From NCBI GenBank assembly GCA_963773605.1, contig CAVZBT010000016.1:69766-133765 (forward strand): a DNA stretch of 64,000 nt. Direction: 5' to 3'. Source of the stretch: CAVZBT01 sp963773605 (GTDB lineage: Bacteria; Acidobacteriota; UBA6911). Below the pieces are notes generated by a model. It was not told where the DNA came from. It ran no database searches and saw nothing but the letters and a program-made list of their open reading frames with translations. A program made the translations under genes and the position numbers. Shown one piece after another: positions 18,284 to 28,013 of the stretch (its first letter is position 1; each line of letters opens with the position of its first letter).

Positions 18284-18421
18284 ATGAATACAACGAGGCG
18301 CGAGTTCCTTCGGGCGAACGCCACCATGCCGAGCGGACCGGCGGCCGATCGCTCCTCTGGTCGGGGCTACGAGTGCGGGAGCCCGCAGCCTCCCATCCCA
18401 AGAAAGGCCGAAATCCGGTGA
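18284..18421 (+). pseudogene. Orphan twin-arginine signal-peptide start
   Basis: An ATG at 18284, with AGGGG three bases upstream, opens MNTTRREFLRAN, the classic start of a Tat-exported protein (RRxFL). After about 14 codons the reading loses any protein-like character and stops at 18421, inside the opposite-strand DCC gene. It looks like the 5' stub of a gene whose body was deleted, but it could be coincidence. Confidence 0.35.
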
Positions 18422-18825
18422 CGGTTGACAGCGACCACCCGGTAGGCGGCGATTTCCAGGAGGAGCAGTATCGGGATGGCATAGATCAGCACCACGACCA
18501 GCCTCCAGGGGAACTGAGACCACAGGAAAAAGTTGATACCGTACGCCCCCGGGTGGGACGCACCCCGTCGAGCGATCACCTGCAGCTCTCTTGCGCACTG
18601 GTCGCGGGTAACGCCAAGCTGCGCCAACTGCCGGTCGTCGAACCGCTGGTAGGGCTCGATCGCGAACCGGCCGCGGCCGTCTATCCGCCGCGCGATCTCC
18701 GCGCACCAGGCGCAAATGCCGCACTCCCCGTCAAAAAGAACAACCGGGACCAGGTTTTGAGAATTGAGTTCCTGCGGGCGAGCTTCCGGACCGGGAGGCG
18801 GCGAACTCAAGAACCCAAACCTCAA
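18367..18825 (-). CDS. DCC-family (DUF393) putative thiol-disulfide protein
   Basis: About 150 residues. LFDGECGICAWC near residue 30 is the DUF393 signature (DxxCxxC) behind the name 'thiol-disulfide oxidoreductase DCC family'. A hydrophobic C-terminal stretch (LVVVLIYAIPILLLLEIAAY) suggests membrane attachment. The biochemical role of the family is poorly known. The start is uncertain: TTG at 18825 overlaps an inverted-repeat sequence and a second in-frame TTG lies at 18810. Confidence 0.72.
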   Translation of the reverse strand: MRFGFLSSPPPGPEARPQELNSQNLVPVVLFDGECGICAWCAEIARRIDGRGRFAIEPYQRFDDRQLAQLGVTRDQCARELQVIARRGASHPGAYGINFFLWSQFPWRLVVVLIYAIPILLLLEIAAYRVVAVNRHRISAFLGMGGCGLPHS

Positions 18826-19288
18826 GACCTGACCCCGTTTTCTTGCCAGTTCTTATTGCGCGTCGACAACCACGTGGGTGTGAGAGACGATCGCGCCCCC
18901 CAGGAAGTAGCCGTCGGCCCTGGCAGGCCAGAACTCGGCGATCGTGTGTTCGTTTTCGACCTTGTCGAACACGAGGTGTGCCTCGGCGCCGGACAGGTCC
19001 TGTACGGCGAGCGCGGTGACAATCGGTACCCGCGCGGTGGCGGTCCCCCCCTGCGCCCGCAGGGTTATGGCTTTCGGGCTCGCCTTGTCGAACGTGATCA
19101 CATAGGTGCCGGCGGGGAGCACCTGTTTGCCCGCCTTGAACTGGAAGGGGATCCGGGCGGTGACGCTGTCGGCACAGGCCAACGGTCCGGCGCCCAAAAC
19201 CATCGAGAGTGCAAGCATCGCTCCCAGCAGCAGCTTTGTCATTTTGACACCTCGTGCCAACATTCTCTCATGCGGGTCAGGTCTTGAG
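18821..19288. repeat. 15-bp inverted repeats flanking a small secreted-protein gene
   Basis: CTCAAGACCTGACCC (18821-18835) is the exact reverse complement of GGGTCAGGTCTTGAG (19274-19288). The two ends bracket the gene at 18853-19242. The motif recurs as GGGTCAGGTCTCAA at 44391-44404. Sequences beginning GGGTCAGGTCT resemble repeats associated with REP-type transposases, but no such enzyme is present. Confidence 0.5.
18853..19242 (-). CDS. Small secreted protein of unknown function (acidobacterial type)
   Basis: 129 residues with a signal peptide (MTKLLLGAMLALSMVLGAGP, cleavage probably after ACA). The mature part starts TARIPFQFKAGKQVLPAGTY and is mostly beta. The pattern 'IPF.F..G...LPAGTY' is common in short acidobacterial exported proteins of unknown role. 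An open frame extends far upstream, but the ATG at 19242, with GAGGTG five bases before it, marks the real start. The gene is bracketed by 15-bp inverted repeats. Confidence 0.75.
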   Translation of the reverse strand: MTKLLLGAMLALSMVLGAGPLACADSVTARIPFQFKAGKQVLPAGTYVITFDKASPKAITLRAQGGTATARVPIVTALAVQDLSGAEAHLVFDKVENEHTIAEFWPARADGYFLGGAIVSHTHVVVDAQ

Positions 19289-19428
19289 AATCGGGTTTTC
19301 GGAGGGCACCCGCCTCCCCCCCACCGCGAACCCGGCCAGAAGCCGCGAGCAGAACCGGCCCGGGAACGCTCTTGTATCGCGCACCTCAGGGGAGGACAAT
19401 TTCCAGGGTTCACCACGCGGAGGTCACG

Positions 19429-20400
19429 ATGCAGTTTCCTATCAAGGATCCTCTCACCTGGCACTACCCGCCGATCGAACCGTTCCGCACCGGGCGGCTG
19501 CGCGTCTCCGAAATTCATGAGCTCTACTTCGAGGAGAGCGGCAATCCCGACGGCAAACCGGTCGTGTTCCTGCACGGCGGACCCGGCGGCGGCTCCGAAC
19601 CGAAGCAGCGGCAGTTCTTCAACCCCGCGAAATACCGCATCGTCAATTTCGACCAGCGGGGCTGCGGCAAGAGCACCCCATACGCCTCTCTCGAGGACAA
19701 CACGACCTGGGCCCTGGTGTCGGACATCGAGAAGCTCAGGGAGCACCTCGCCATCGCGAAGTGGCAGGTATTCGGAGGCTCCTGGGGCTCGACCCTGGCC
19801 CTGGCCTATGCCGAAACCCATCCGGAGCGCGTCACGGAGCTGGTGCTGCGGGGGATTTTTCTGCTCCGCAGGCGCGAGATCGACTGGTTTTACCAGCACG
19901 GCGCTTCCGTGATATATCCGGACGCCTGGGAACCCTTTCTCGCGCACATCCCCGAGGGAGAGCGCGGGGACATGCTGCAGGCCTACCATCGCCGCCTCAC
20001 GAGCGACGACCCGGTCGTGAGGCTGGCCGCGGCCAAGATCTGGAGCGGCTGGGAGGGGGCCACGTCGAAGCTGATCCCGGACCCGGAGTTCGCCGGTCAC
20101 TACGAGGAGGACGAATTCGCCCTCGCCTTCGCGCGGATCGAGGCCCATTATTTCGTCAACCGGGGTTTCCTGGAAGCGGACGACCAGTTGCTGCGCGACG
20201 CGGCAAAGATCAGCCATATCCCGGGCGTCATCGTGCAGGGCCGTTACGACGTGGTCTGCCCGATCGACAGCGCATGGGCACTGCACCGGGCCTGGCCCGA
20301 AGCGGACCTGATCATTACGCCCGACAGCGGCCACAGCGCCCTCGAGCCGCCCAACAGCCGGGCCCTGGTCGCCGCCACCGACCGGTTCGCCGGACTCTGA
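19429..20400 (+). CDS. pip: Proline iminopeptidase
   Basis: 323 residues, typical for family S33. HGGPGGG (49-55) forms the oxyanion region, GGSWGS holds nucleophile S118, and GRYDVVCP and SGHSALEPP near the C-terminus supply Asp and His. The enzyme releases N-terminal proline from peptides in the cytoplasm; no signal peptide is present. The ATG at 19429 has GGAGG five bases upstream and matches the family's start, so the longer upstream reading was rejected. It stands alone and is followed by an inverted repeat. Confidence 0.93.
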   Translation: MQFPIKDPLTWHYPPIEPFRTGRLRVSEIHELYFEESGNPDGKPVVFLHGGPGGGSEPKQRQFFNPAKYRIVNFDQRGCGKSTPYASLEDNTTWALVSDIEKLREHLAIAKWQVFGGSWGSTLALAYAETHPERVTELVLRGIFLLRRREIDWFYQHGASVIYPDAWEPFLAHIPEGERGDMLQAYHRRLTSDDPVVRLAAAKIWSGWEGATSKLIPDPEFAGHYEEDEFALAFARIEAHYFVNRGFLEADDQLLRDAAKISHIPGVIVQGRYDVVCPIDSAWALHRAWPEADLIITPDSGHSALEPPNSRALVAATDRFAGL

Positions 20401-20414
20401 CGTCAGGGCGGGGT

Positions 20415-20620
20415 GAGATTCCGAGGCTTGCCTCGAAGGCTTCTCGCAGGCGCAAGGAATCTCAAAGAAATTCGTATTGATTGGACGGGTCCGGTCGGTT
20501 AATGTCAAGGGAAACTGCGGTAAGAGAGGTACCGGCATGTAACGTCCGGCCCGGGGTACTGGCCGGATGCAGCGCACCTTGGGTGTTCATTCGTTCCTGA
20601 TTCCTCCCATGGGGAATCAG
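20415..20620. other. Two hairpins built on GATTCC/GGAATC in a 300-bp gap
   Basis: GAGATTCC (20415-20422) pairs with GGAATCTC (20456-20463), enclosing a small CGAGGC/GCCTCG stem; this begins 15 bp after the pip stop. A second, tight hairpin, CTGATTCC (20597-20604) with GGAATCAG (20613-20620), lies about 80 bp before the next gene. The first may terminate pip; the second may act in the leader of the activase genes. Nothing else was recognised between 20401 and 20702. Confidence 0.4.
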
Positions 20621-20702
20621 AGCGCGCTCCCCAGCGATGTGAGCGCTTTCCAAAGATCCAGTTCATTTTCGCCCGCCTCGGGCGTTGGAACGCAGACTGT
20701 AT

Positions 20703-22424
20703 ATGAGTACGAACAGCATCGGTTATCCTGAGGGGACACAAGCCGCCCCCCTGCCGCACAGCCGGGCGTCCGGGCAGCACTTCCGCCGGCCGCAGGAAAG
20801 GCCGTTCAGCGCAATCGAGCGGGAGACAACCACGATCCTCATGGGCGGCCTCACGCGCAAGCACGACAAGTTCATCGAAGCCGTTTTTCACGGTTCCGGG
20901 TACAAGTGCCAGGCGCTCCCCACCCCGGACCAGTCGGCTTTCCATGTCGGAAAAGAGTACGGCAACAACGGGCAGTGCAGCCCCGCTTACTTCACCTGCG
21001 GGAGCCTGATCCAGTACCTCCGCGAGATGGAACTGGCCGGCATGTCCCGGTCGGAGATTGTGGACCGCTTCGTCTTTTTCACGGCCGGCTCCTGCGGCCC
21101 CTGCCGGTTCAGCACGTATGCCGCCGAATACCGGCTCTCGCTGCGCAATGCCGGCTTCGACGGCTTCCGCGTGATCCGCTTCCAGCAGGACCACGGCGTC
21201 CGCCAGAAGAGCGAGGAGCCCGGCCTCAAGTACACGATCGATCTCGGTTTCGGGATGCTGAAGGCGCTGTACGTGGCGGACGTGCTGAACGATCTGACCC
21301 ACAACATCCGCCCCTTCGAAGCCCATCCCGGCGAAACCGACAAGGTCATGGACGAGTGCGTGCAGGAAATCTGCGAACACCTGAGGACGTTCAAACCCAC
21401 CGACTTCCGCGAACGCGCACCGGGCTGGCTGGTCAAGCGCCTGGCCGGGCACAAGATCCTCAACAATACGGCGATCGTCCTGTACAAGCTGCAGCGAGCA
21501 CCTGAAGGGAGACGAGTTCCTGGGCGTCCTCGAACGCTGCCGCAAGCGGATCGACGCCATCGAGGTCGACCGCATGCGCGTGAAGCCGATCGTGAAGATC
21601 ATCGGCGAATTCTGGGCCCAGACGACCGAAGGGGACGGCAATTATCGGATGTTCGAGTTCCTGGAGCGCGAAGGCGCCCATGTGCAGCCCGAGGCCCTGG
21701 GGACCTGGATCAAGTACCTGCTCACCCACGCCCGGATGCTGATGCACCCGCGCCGGGGCATGGACGAGAACTACCACGAACCCGCGCCGGGCGACTGCGC
21801 CAGCGGCTGCAGCAACGAATTCCGTTTCCAGAAGCAGCGGATGCTGCTGGGGACCGGCGAACTGATGTACACGCGGCTCTACCACAAGGTGGTGGAGCGT
21901 CTCGGGGGGACGGCTCACCGCCTGGTCAGCCAGTACGAGCTGGCGCGGCTCGCGGACCCGTTCTACGACCCGCTCGCCCGCGGTGGCGAAGGGTATCTCG
22001 AGGTGGGCAAGAACATCTATTACCATGCCCACAAGCTCTGCCACATGGTGCTCAGCCTGAAGCCGTTCGGCTGCATGCCGTCCTCGCAGTCCGACGGCAT
22101 CCAGTCGGCCGTGATCAACCGCTACCGCGACATGATTTTCCTCCCGATCGAGACCTCCGGCGAAGGGGAGGTCAACGCCCACAGCCGCGTCCAGATGGCT
22201 CTAGGGGAAGCCAAGGCGAAAGCCAAGGCGGAGTTCCAGGAGGCGCTCGCACAAAACCGGGAAGAAGCTCGGAGGAGATCCGGGAGTTTGTGGCCCGCCA
22301 CCCGGCCCTGCGCCGGCCGATGTACAAGGTCCCGCACCATCCGGGGATCGCAGGCAACGCCGCCAATTTCGTGCTGCACGTCAGCAACATCATGTCGGGG
22401 CGCGCGCGCCTGCAGCAGGCATAA
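20703..22424 (+). pseudogene. 2-hydroxyacyl-CoA dehydratase-activase-related protein (COG3581 type), two frameshifts
   Basis: Read across two frame changes this gives about 570 residues. Signature parts are MGGLTRKHDKFIEAVFHG, NGQCSPAYFTCGSL, GSCGPCRFSTYAAEY and, later, FGCMPSSQSDGIQSAV. It resembles the HgdB-like/COG3581 module that accompanies BcrA/BadF activases and probably handles an iron-sulfur cluster. The frame shifts at about 21497 (after IVLYKLQ, resuming at EHLKGDEF) and returns at about 22270 (before EEIREFVARHP). No in-frame stop is seen apart from those caused by the shifts, so the breaks may be sequence errors. It lies 12 bp upstream of the activase gene. Start is ATG at 20703, with weak GGAA upstream. 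Confidence 0.7.
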
Positions 22425-22436
22425 GGGAGGAGCCAC

Positions 22437-25400
22437 TTGTTCGGAAGAGACGATCTGGATTCTCGTTACCGTGTAGGCGTGGATGTCGGGTCGACCACCG
22501 TCAAGGCCGTCGTCGTGGACACCGGGACCGACACCGTCGTATGGCGCGACTACCGGCGCCACGACACGCGCCAGGCCGACATGCTGCTCGATTTCCTGCG
22601 CCGGATGGAGCGCGAGGCCGGAATCCACACCGGGAACGGCCGCATCTTCATGACCGGCGCGGGGGGCAACACGCTCGCCGATCTCGTCGGCGCCAAGTTC
22701 GTCCAGGAAGTCCTGGCCGCCTCGCTCACGGTCGAGCGGCTCTGCCCCGGGGCTTCGGCCATTGTCGAGATCGGCGGGCAGGACGCCAAAATCGTCGTGC
22801 TGCGCAAGGACCCGGAGTCGGGCCGGATAAAGAAGATCCCGTCGATGAACGACAAGTGCGCCGGCGGGACCGGGGCGGTGATCGACAAAATCAGCGCGAA
22901 ACTCGGGATCCCGCAACAGTCGCTGTCGCAGCTGCGCTACAGCGGTATCCGCGTCCATGCGGTAGCCGGGAAGTGCGGGGTTTTCGCCGAAACGGATATC
23001 AACAGCCTCCAGAAACAGGGGATCCCGCCCGAAGAGCTGATGGCCTCGCTTTTCGATGCCTTCGTCCTGCAGAACCTGAAGGTCCTCGCCCGAGGCCACA
23101 CGCTCATGCCCGAGATCATCCTGCTCGGCGGGCCGAACGCATTCATCCCCGGGATGCGCGAGGCCTGGCAGCACAATATCACGCTCATGTGGGAGGAGCG
23201 CGGGGTCGCCCTGCCGGAGGGAACCAGCCCCGAGGGCGTCATCCGGGCGCCCGAGCACGCGGAGTATTACGGCGCCATCGGGGCCGCGGAGTACGGGAAG
23301 GAAGAGGACCTGGACGTGGGCCGGTATCGCGGCACGTCGCAGCTCGAGTTTTTCGTGGGTGGCGGCCGCATCGAAGGACGCGGGCCGAGCGGCGTCCCCG
23401 GGCTGGTCGGCTCCGAAGAGGAGGTCGAAGCCTTTTTGAAGGCCTACGCCCCGCCGCGGTTCGTCCCCCCCAGGCTGCGTCCCGGCACCACCGTGTCCGG
23501 GTATATCGGCGTCGACGGCGGCTCCACGTCGACCAAGGCGGTGCTCGTCTCCGAAGACGGGGAGGTCATGGCCAAGGCCTACCAGCTGTCCAAGGGCAAC
23601 CCCATCAAGGACACGGTCGAGATCCTGGAGAAACTGCGCGCGCAGGTCGAGTCGCAGGGCGCAGGGATCGAGGTGCTCGGCGTCGCCACGACCGGGTACG
23701 CCAAGGACACCCTGAGGGACGTCATCTGCGCGGACGTCGCCCTGGTCGAGACCGTGGCGCATGCCAAGTCCGCCCTGCACTACTACGAAGCAGCCGGACG
23801 CCATCGTGGATGTGGGCGGCCAGGACATCAAGCTGATCATCCTGAAGGACGGGCGCGTCAAGGACTTCAAGCTCAACACCCAGTGCTCGGCGGGAAACGG
23901 CTACTTCCTGCAGGCGATCGCGGAAGGGTTCGGCCTGAAAGTGGAGCAATTCGCGGACCTGGCCTTCACGGCGCGTTCGATGCCCGTGTTCCCGTACGGG
24001 TGCGCCGTCTTCCTGCAGGCCGACATCGCCAGCTTCCAGGGCCAGGGATGGAAGCCGCACGAGATCCTGGCCGGGCTCGCGGCGGTGCTGCCCAAGAACG
24101 TGTGGCTGTACATCGCGAAGATCCCGAACCTGCCCGAACTCGGCACGCGGTTCATCCTGCAGGGCGGCACCCAGAACAACCTTGCGGCGGTAAAAGCCGA
24201 GGTGGACTTCATCCGCTCGCGCTTCCAGGGTTCGGGCCGGATGCCTGAGATCACGGTGCACAAGCACAGCGGCGAGGCGGGCGCGATCGGCGCCGCGTTC
24301 GAGGCGATGCGCCTGCACCGGCTGGGGCGCAAGACCACGTTCATCGGTCTCGACGCCGTGCGCCACATCCAGTACCGCACGACCGTCGGGGACGAGACGC
24401 GCTGCAATTTCTGCAAGAACAACTGCGTCCGGACGTTTATCGACATTTGCACCGGGGAGGAGCCGGCCACAGCGGAGGCGGCGCCGGCCGGTGACAAGTC
24501 CGCCTGCCGCTGAGGCCGGGCGAGCGACGACTGATCGTCGCGACCTGCGAGAAGGGGACCGTCGAGGACGTTTCGGCCATGAAGGCGATCCAGGCCGGCC
24601 TGAACGCCGCCCGCGAAGCCAATCCGAACCTGATGGAGTACGCCGGGCGGGAGGTTTGGCGGGGCCATGCCCAAAGCGTCGTTGCGGATGCCGTTCCCAA
24701 GTGGGCGTGGACCAACGAGGCCGCGCCGGCGGCGGGAACGCATGCTCCACCGCGAGAAGGTACGGATCGGCATCCCGCGCGTGATGGCGATGTACTCGTT
24801 TGCGCCGCTGTTCAGCGCCTACTTCGAAAGCCTCGGCGTCCCCGGCGGCAACATCGTCTTTTCCGATCACACCAGCGAGGAGATGTTCCGCCTGGGGGCC
24901 AAGCGCGGCTCCATCGACCCCTGCTACCCGTCGAAGCTGGCGCTGGCGCACGTGCACAACCTGCTTTTCGTCAAGCACCGCCGCAGGCCGCTCGACTGCA
25001 TCTTCTTCCCGATGTTCGACGTGCTGCGCTCGCCGCTGGTCAACCTGCGCGCCACCAACGCCTGTCCGACCACGTCGCTGACGCCCGAAGTGGTCAAGGC
25101 CGCGTTCACGAAGGAAGTCGACCTGTTCCGGACAACGGGGTCGCGTATGTGCATCCGCTGCTCGATGTCTCCAGTCCGCAGATGCTGGCGCGCCAGATGT
25201 TCGGCGCCTGACGGTCAATTCTGGGACTTTCCCGAGAGGAAAACACGGCGCGCCATCGAGGCCGGGTTCGAGGCCCTGAACCTTACGAGCGAACATGCGG
25301 CGCAAGGCGCGCGAGGAGCTGGACCGTCTGGAGCGGGAGGGCGAGGTCGGGATTGTGTTGCTCGGACGGCCTTATCATCACGATCCCGGGATCAATCAGG

Positions 25401-25853
25401 GAATCCCCGAGGAACTGCAGAAGCGCGGTTATACGATCTTCTCGCAAAGCACGCTGCCGCTGGATGAGGACCTCCTGCAGGCGCTGTTCGGGGATGAGGT
25501 CGCGGAGGGTGTCATCACCCACCCGCTCGACATCAGCGACGTCTGGAAACACACCTTCTCGGCCAGCAGCGCCAACAAGCTCTGGGCGGCAAAATTTATG
25601 GCCCGGCACCCGAACCTGATGGCGGTCGAGTTGTCCAACTTCAAGTGCGGCCACGACGCTCCGATCTACTCGACGGTGGAGAAGATCATCGAATACTCGG
25701 GCACGCCTTACTTCGCATTCAAGGACATCGACGAGAACAAGCCGACCGGGCTCCATCAAGTTGCGCGTCGAGACCATCGACTACTTCCTCAAGGAACTCA
25801 AGGCCAAGATAGCTGCCGCCCGCGACGAACGCCTCCTCTCCAAAGGCGCATGA
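22437..25853 (+). pseudogene. BcrA/BadF-type activase with DUF2229, about seven frameshifts
   Basis: Read across the breaks this gives about 1,130 residues. It has two actin/Hsp70-like ATPase modules of the BcrA/BadF/HgdC family (GVDVGSTTVKAVVV, CAGGTGAVIDK, GKCGVFAETDINS; then GVDGGSTSTKAVLV, NTQCSAGNGYFLQ, PYGCAVFLQADIAS), followed by a DUF2229/COG3580 part (RIGIPRVMAMYSFAPLFSAY, DPCYPSKLALAH, LGRPYHHDPGINQGI). The paired cysteines would bind a bridging 4Fe-4S cluster. Such ATPases inject electrons into 2-hydroxyacyl-CoA dehydratases or benzoyl-CoA reductases, but no such enzyme gene is in the window. Frame changes fall near 23793, 24505, 24742, 25133, 25203, 25290 and 25755. The start is TTG at 22437 after GGGAGGAG. 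Confidence 0.7.
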
Positions 25854-25871
25854 CTGGCATGACTGGAAGAA

Positions 25872-25896
25872 GGGTGGGGGCGGCCAGCCCCCACCC
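25872..25896. terminator. Strong GC hairpin after the activase gene
   Basis: GGGTGGGGG (25872-25880) pairs with CCCCCACCC (25888-25896) around a seven-base loop, 19 bp past the activase stop. There is no clear U-tract, but the position fits transcription termination. Confidence 0.5.
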
Positions 25897-26045
25897 CGAT
25901 GAGCTGCATCTTGGGCTGGCGGCAAATCGACGGATTGTGCCAAATCCCGGGCCGCGTCGGGCCGCTGCAGCCTCTACTTGAAATCTTTTGCCGCCGCCTT
26001 CATCATTTAGAGGTCTGGTATTGAGCTCAAAAGGAGCCCCACCTA

Positions 26046-26657
26046 ATGCAACATAGCCGCTCCCGGTCGCTCGGCGCGATCGCAGTGTTTTTCTTCACGG
26101 CCATGGCCCTGCCCGGGCCCGCACGGGCCGGTAATGCCTTTGGCGTGAACATCGACAATTTCGGGCAAATCAACAGCAACTACTACCGGGGCGCCCAACC
26201 TGACCGGGCCGATTTCGACGGCTTGAAGCGACTCGGGATCAAGACGGTCATCGATCTGCAGGAAAAAGGAGAGCGGGACGAACCCGAATGGGTCCGCGTC
26301 GCGGGAATGAAGTTCTTCAATCTGCGGCTCTCCAGCACGCGCGCGGCCACAGCCTCCGAAACGGAGTATTTCCTCAAGCTGGTCAACGACCCGGCGAACT
26401 GGCCTATCTTCGTGCACTGCGCCGGAGGGCGCCACAGGACCGGTGAGATGACCGCCATCTATCGCATCAGCCACGACGGCTGGAGCGCCGATCAAGCCTA
26501 CCAGGAGATGAAGCAGTACAGGTACTACTCCATAGGCGGGCACGGGTCTCTCAAAGACCACGTTTACAGCTTCCACCGGGAATACCGCCGCCCCCAGAGC
26601 CCTCTTCCCGCCGGAACCGCCGCGCCTGCCGTCCTGGCAGGAGTAGAAGCGAACTGA
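26046..26657 (+). CDS. Secreted dual-specificity/tyrosine-type phosphatase
   Basis: 203 residues with a signal peptide ending near ARAG. HCAGGRHRTG carries the cysteine-phosphatase P-loop CX5R (C125, R131), and NYYRGAQPDRADFDGLKRLGIKTVIDL is typical of the DSP/Siw14-like group. The family dephosphorylates phosphotyrosine or small phosphorylated compounds such as inositol phosphates. Export suggests a periplasmic or external substrate. AGGAG lies nine bases before the ATG. It is convergent with the tartrate dehydrogenase gene; a bidirectional hairpin lies between them. Confidence 0.85.
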   Translation: MQHSRSRSLGAIAVFFFTAMALPGPARAGNAFGVNIDNFGQINSNYYRGAQPDRADFDGLKRLGIKTVIDLQEKGERDEPEWVRVAGMKFFNLRLSSTRAATASETEYFLKLVNDPANWPIFVHCAGGRHRTGEMTAIYRISHDGWSADQAYQEMKQYRYYSIGGHGSLKDHVYSFHREYRRPQSPLPAGTAAPAVLAGVEAN

Positions 26658-26679
26658 ATCTCCCTTACTCGGGCCAAGC

Positions 26680-26706
26680 GGGGTCGCGGCGACCCGACGC
26701 GACCCC
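26680..26706. terminator. Bidirectional hairpin (family 2 repeat, copy 3)
   Basis: GGGGTCGCG (26680-26688) pairs with CGCGACCCC (26698-26706) and is followed by GGGATGCGGG. It lies between two convergent genes, so it can serve both as terminator. Stem changes relative to copies 1 and 2 are compensated, implying selection on the structure. Confidence 0.55.
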
Positions 26707-26742
26707 GGGATGCGGGGGTCGAACCCTCCCGGCCCACTCCTG

Positions 26743-27817
26743 CTACCAGGAAAACTGCCGGAGCCTCTTTACGATCGCGTCCGTAACCTCCCCGGTCCTG
26801 CATCTACCCCCGAAGTCCGGGGTGCGCACCCGACCGTCCTCCAGCACATCCTCCACCGCCGTCATCAGGCGCGTGCCGAGATCGGCGAATCCCAGATGAT
26901 CGAGCATCATGCTGGCAGACCAGATCTGCCCGATCGGGTTGGCGACGCCCTTGCCGGCGATGTCCGGGGCGGACCCGTGCACGGGCTCGAACATGGACGG
27001 GTACTTCCGTTCCGGATTGATGTTGGCCGATGGGGCGATCCCGATGCCCCCGATGATGGCGGCCCCCAGATCGGTCAGGATATCGCCAAAGAGATTCGAA
27101 GCCACGACTACGTCGAAGTCGGCGGGTTTCAGCACAAAAAACGCGCTCAGGGCGTCGATGTGGACCAGCCGCCGTTCCACGTGCGGGAATTCGTCCGCCC
27201 CGATCTGGTTGAAGATCTCGTCCCAGAACGGCATGGTCCAGTTAATCCCGTTGGATTTGGTCGCCCCGCACAGCCTGTGCCGGGCGGACTTCTCCGCTAA
27301 ACGATAGGCGTAGCGGACAATACGTTCCGTCCCGAGCCGGGTGAACACGGTATTCTGCACCGCCATCTCGTGCGGGAAACCGGTGTGGAGTCTCCCGCCT
27401 ATGCTGGAGTACTCCCCCTCGGTGTTTTCCCGGATCACCACGAAGTCGATCCTGCCAGGGTCACGCAGCGGCCCGGCAACCCCCCGCAGTTTTCGGACTG
27501 GGCGCATGTTGACGTACTGCTCGAAGCCGCGGCGGATCGGCAGGAGCAGGCCCCAGAGGGAGACGTGGTCGGGGACCCCGGGGTAGCCGACGGCACCGAG
27601 CAGAATCGCGTCGAAGCCACCCAATGTCTTCAGAAAGCCCTGCGGAGCCATTTCACCATGCTCCGCATAATAGCCGCAGCCCCACGGGAACTCGGTAAAG
27701 TGGAAAGGCGAGCCGGCTGTCCAGGCGGGAAATCTCGTCCAGAACACGCCTGGCCTCCGCGACCACTTCGATCCCGATGCCATCCCCGGGAATCACGGCA
27801 ATTGAAAAAGTGTGCAT
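26743..27817 (-). CDS. Tartrate dehydrogenase-type decarboxylating dehydrogenase, one frameshift near the start
   Basis: Isocitrate/isopropylmalate dehydrogenase superfamily, tartrate dehydrogenase branch. GAVGYPGVPDHVSLWGLLLPIR, VIRENTEGEYSS, GATKSNGI, ASNLFGDILTDLGA and FEPVHGSAPDIAGKG are in family order. The NAD/Mg-dependent enzyme oxidises tartrate or D-malate. The open frame starting about 27783 lacks the family's N-terminus; in the neighbouring frame an ATG at 27817 gives MHTFSIAVIPGDGIG, the missing start. The two join at about 27701-27711 (LAFHFTEFPWG) by one base in a short T run, so about 355 residues in all. The gene diverges from a DASS transporter, which fits tartrate use. Confidence 0.82.
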
Positions 27818-27901
27818 GGCGAACGACCTCGTATGGAAGTGCGGCTTCTCGACGTGAACCTCATACGCATCTCGACGCGATAGACACGAGTGTCTCCCTT
27901 T

Positions 27902-27924
27902 GGAGGGCCTGTCTCAGGCCCTCC
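27902..27924. promoter_or_regulatory. 10-bp perfect palindromic hairpin in divergent intergenic region
   Basis: GGAGGGCCTG (27902-27911) and CAGGCCCTCC (27915-27924) are perfect complements around TCT. It lies 85 bp upstream of the tartrate dehydrogenase start. It could be an operator or an RNA hairpin; no regulator gene is nearby. Confidence 0.35.
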
Positions 27925-27974
27925 GGGTACGGGTGGATTGCGCAGTAACCCATGCAGGGCGGCACAATCGCTCG

Positions 27975-28004
27975 CACGAAGATGCGTATCACGAAGATGC
28001 GTAT
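27975..28004. repeat. Two perfect tandem copies of a 15-bp unit
   Basis: CACGAAGATGCGTAT occurs at 27975-27989 and immediately again at 27990-28004. Two copies only; it may be a direct-repeat protein-binding site or a slippage product. Confidence 0.5.
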
Positions 28005-28013
28005 AAAGTGCAG

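Noticed and set aside
18853..20577. 574-codon open frame extending the small secreted gene upstream
   Set aside because: The upstream part is antisense to the proline iminopeptidase gene; an internal ATG with GAGGTG and a signal peptide marks the true gene.
20401..20702. Riboswitch or tRNA in the 300-bp gap before the activase genes
   Set aside because: Only two simple hairpins were found; no cloverleaf and no recognisable riboswitch core.
20703..25853. Programmed frameshifting as an explanation for the activase breaks
   Set aside because: About nine changes in mixed directions, no consistent slippery heptamer or downstream structure; programmed events are normally single.
26743..27783. Tartrate dehydrogenase starting at the first codon of the literal open frame
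   Set aside because: That start lacks the conserved IPGDGIG nucleotide-binding beginning, which lies in the adjacent frame from ATG 27817.
27975..28004. CRISPR-like tandem repeat
   Set aside because: Only two directly adjacent 15-bp copies with no spacers and no cas genes.
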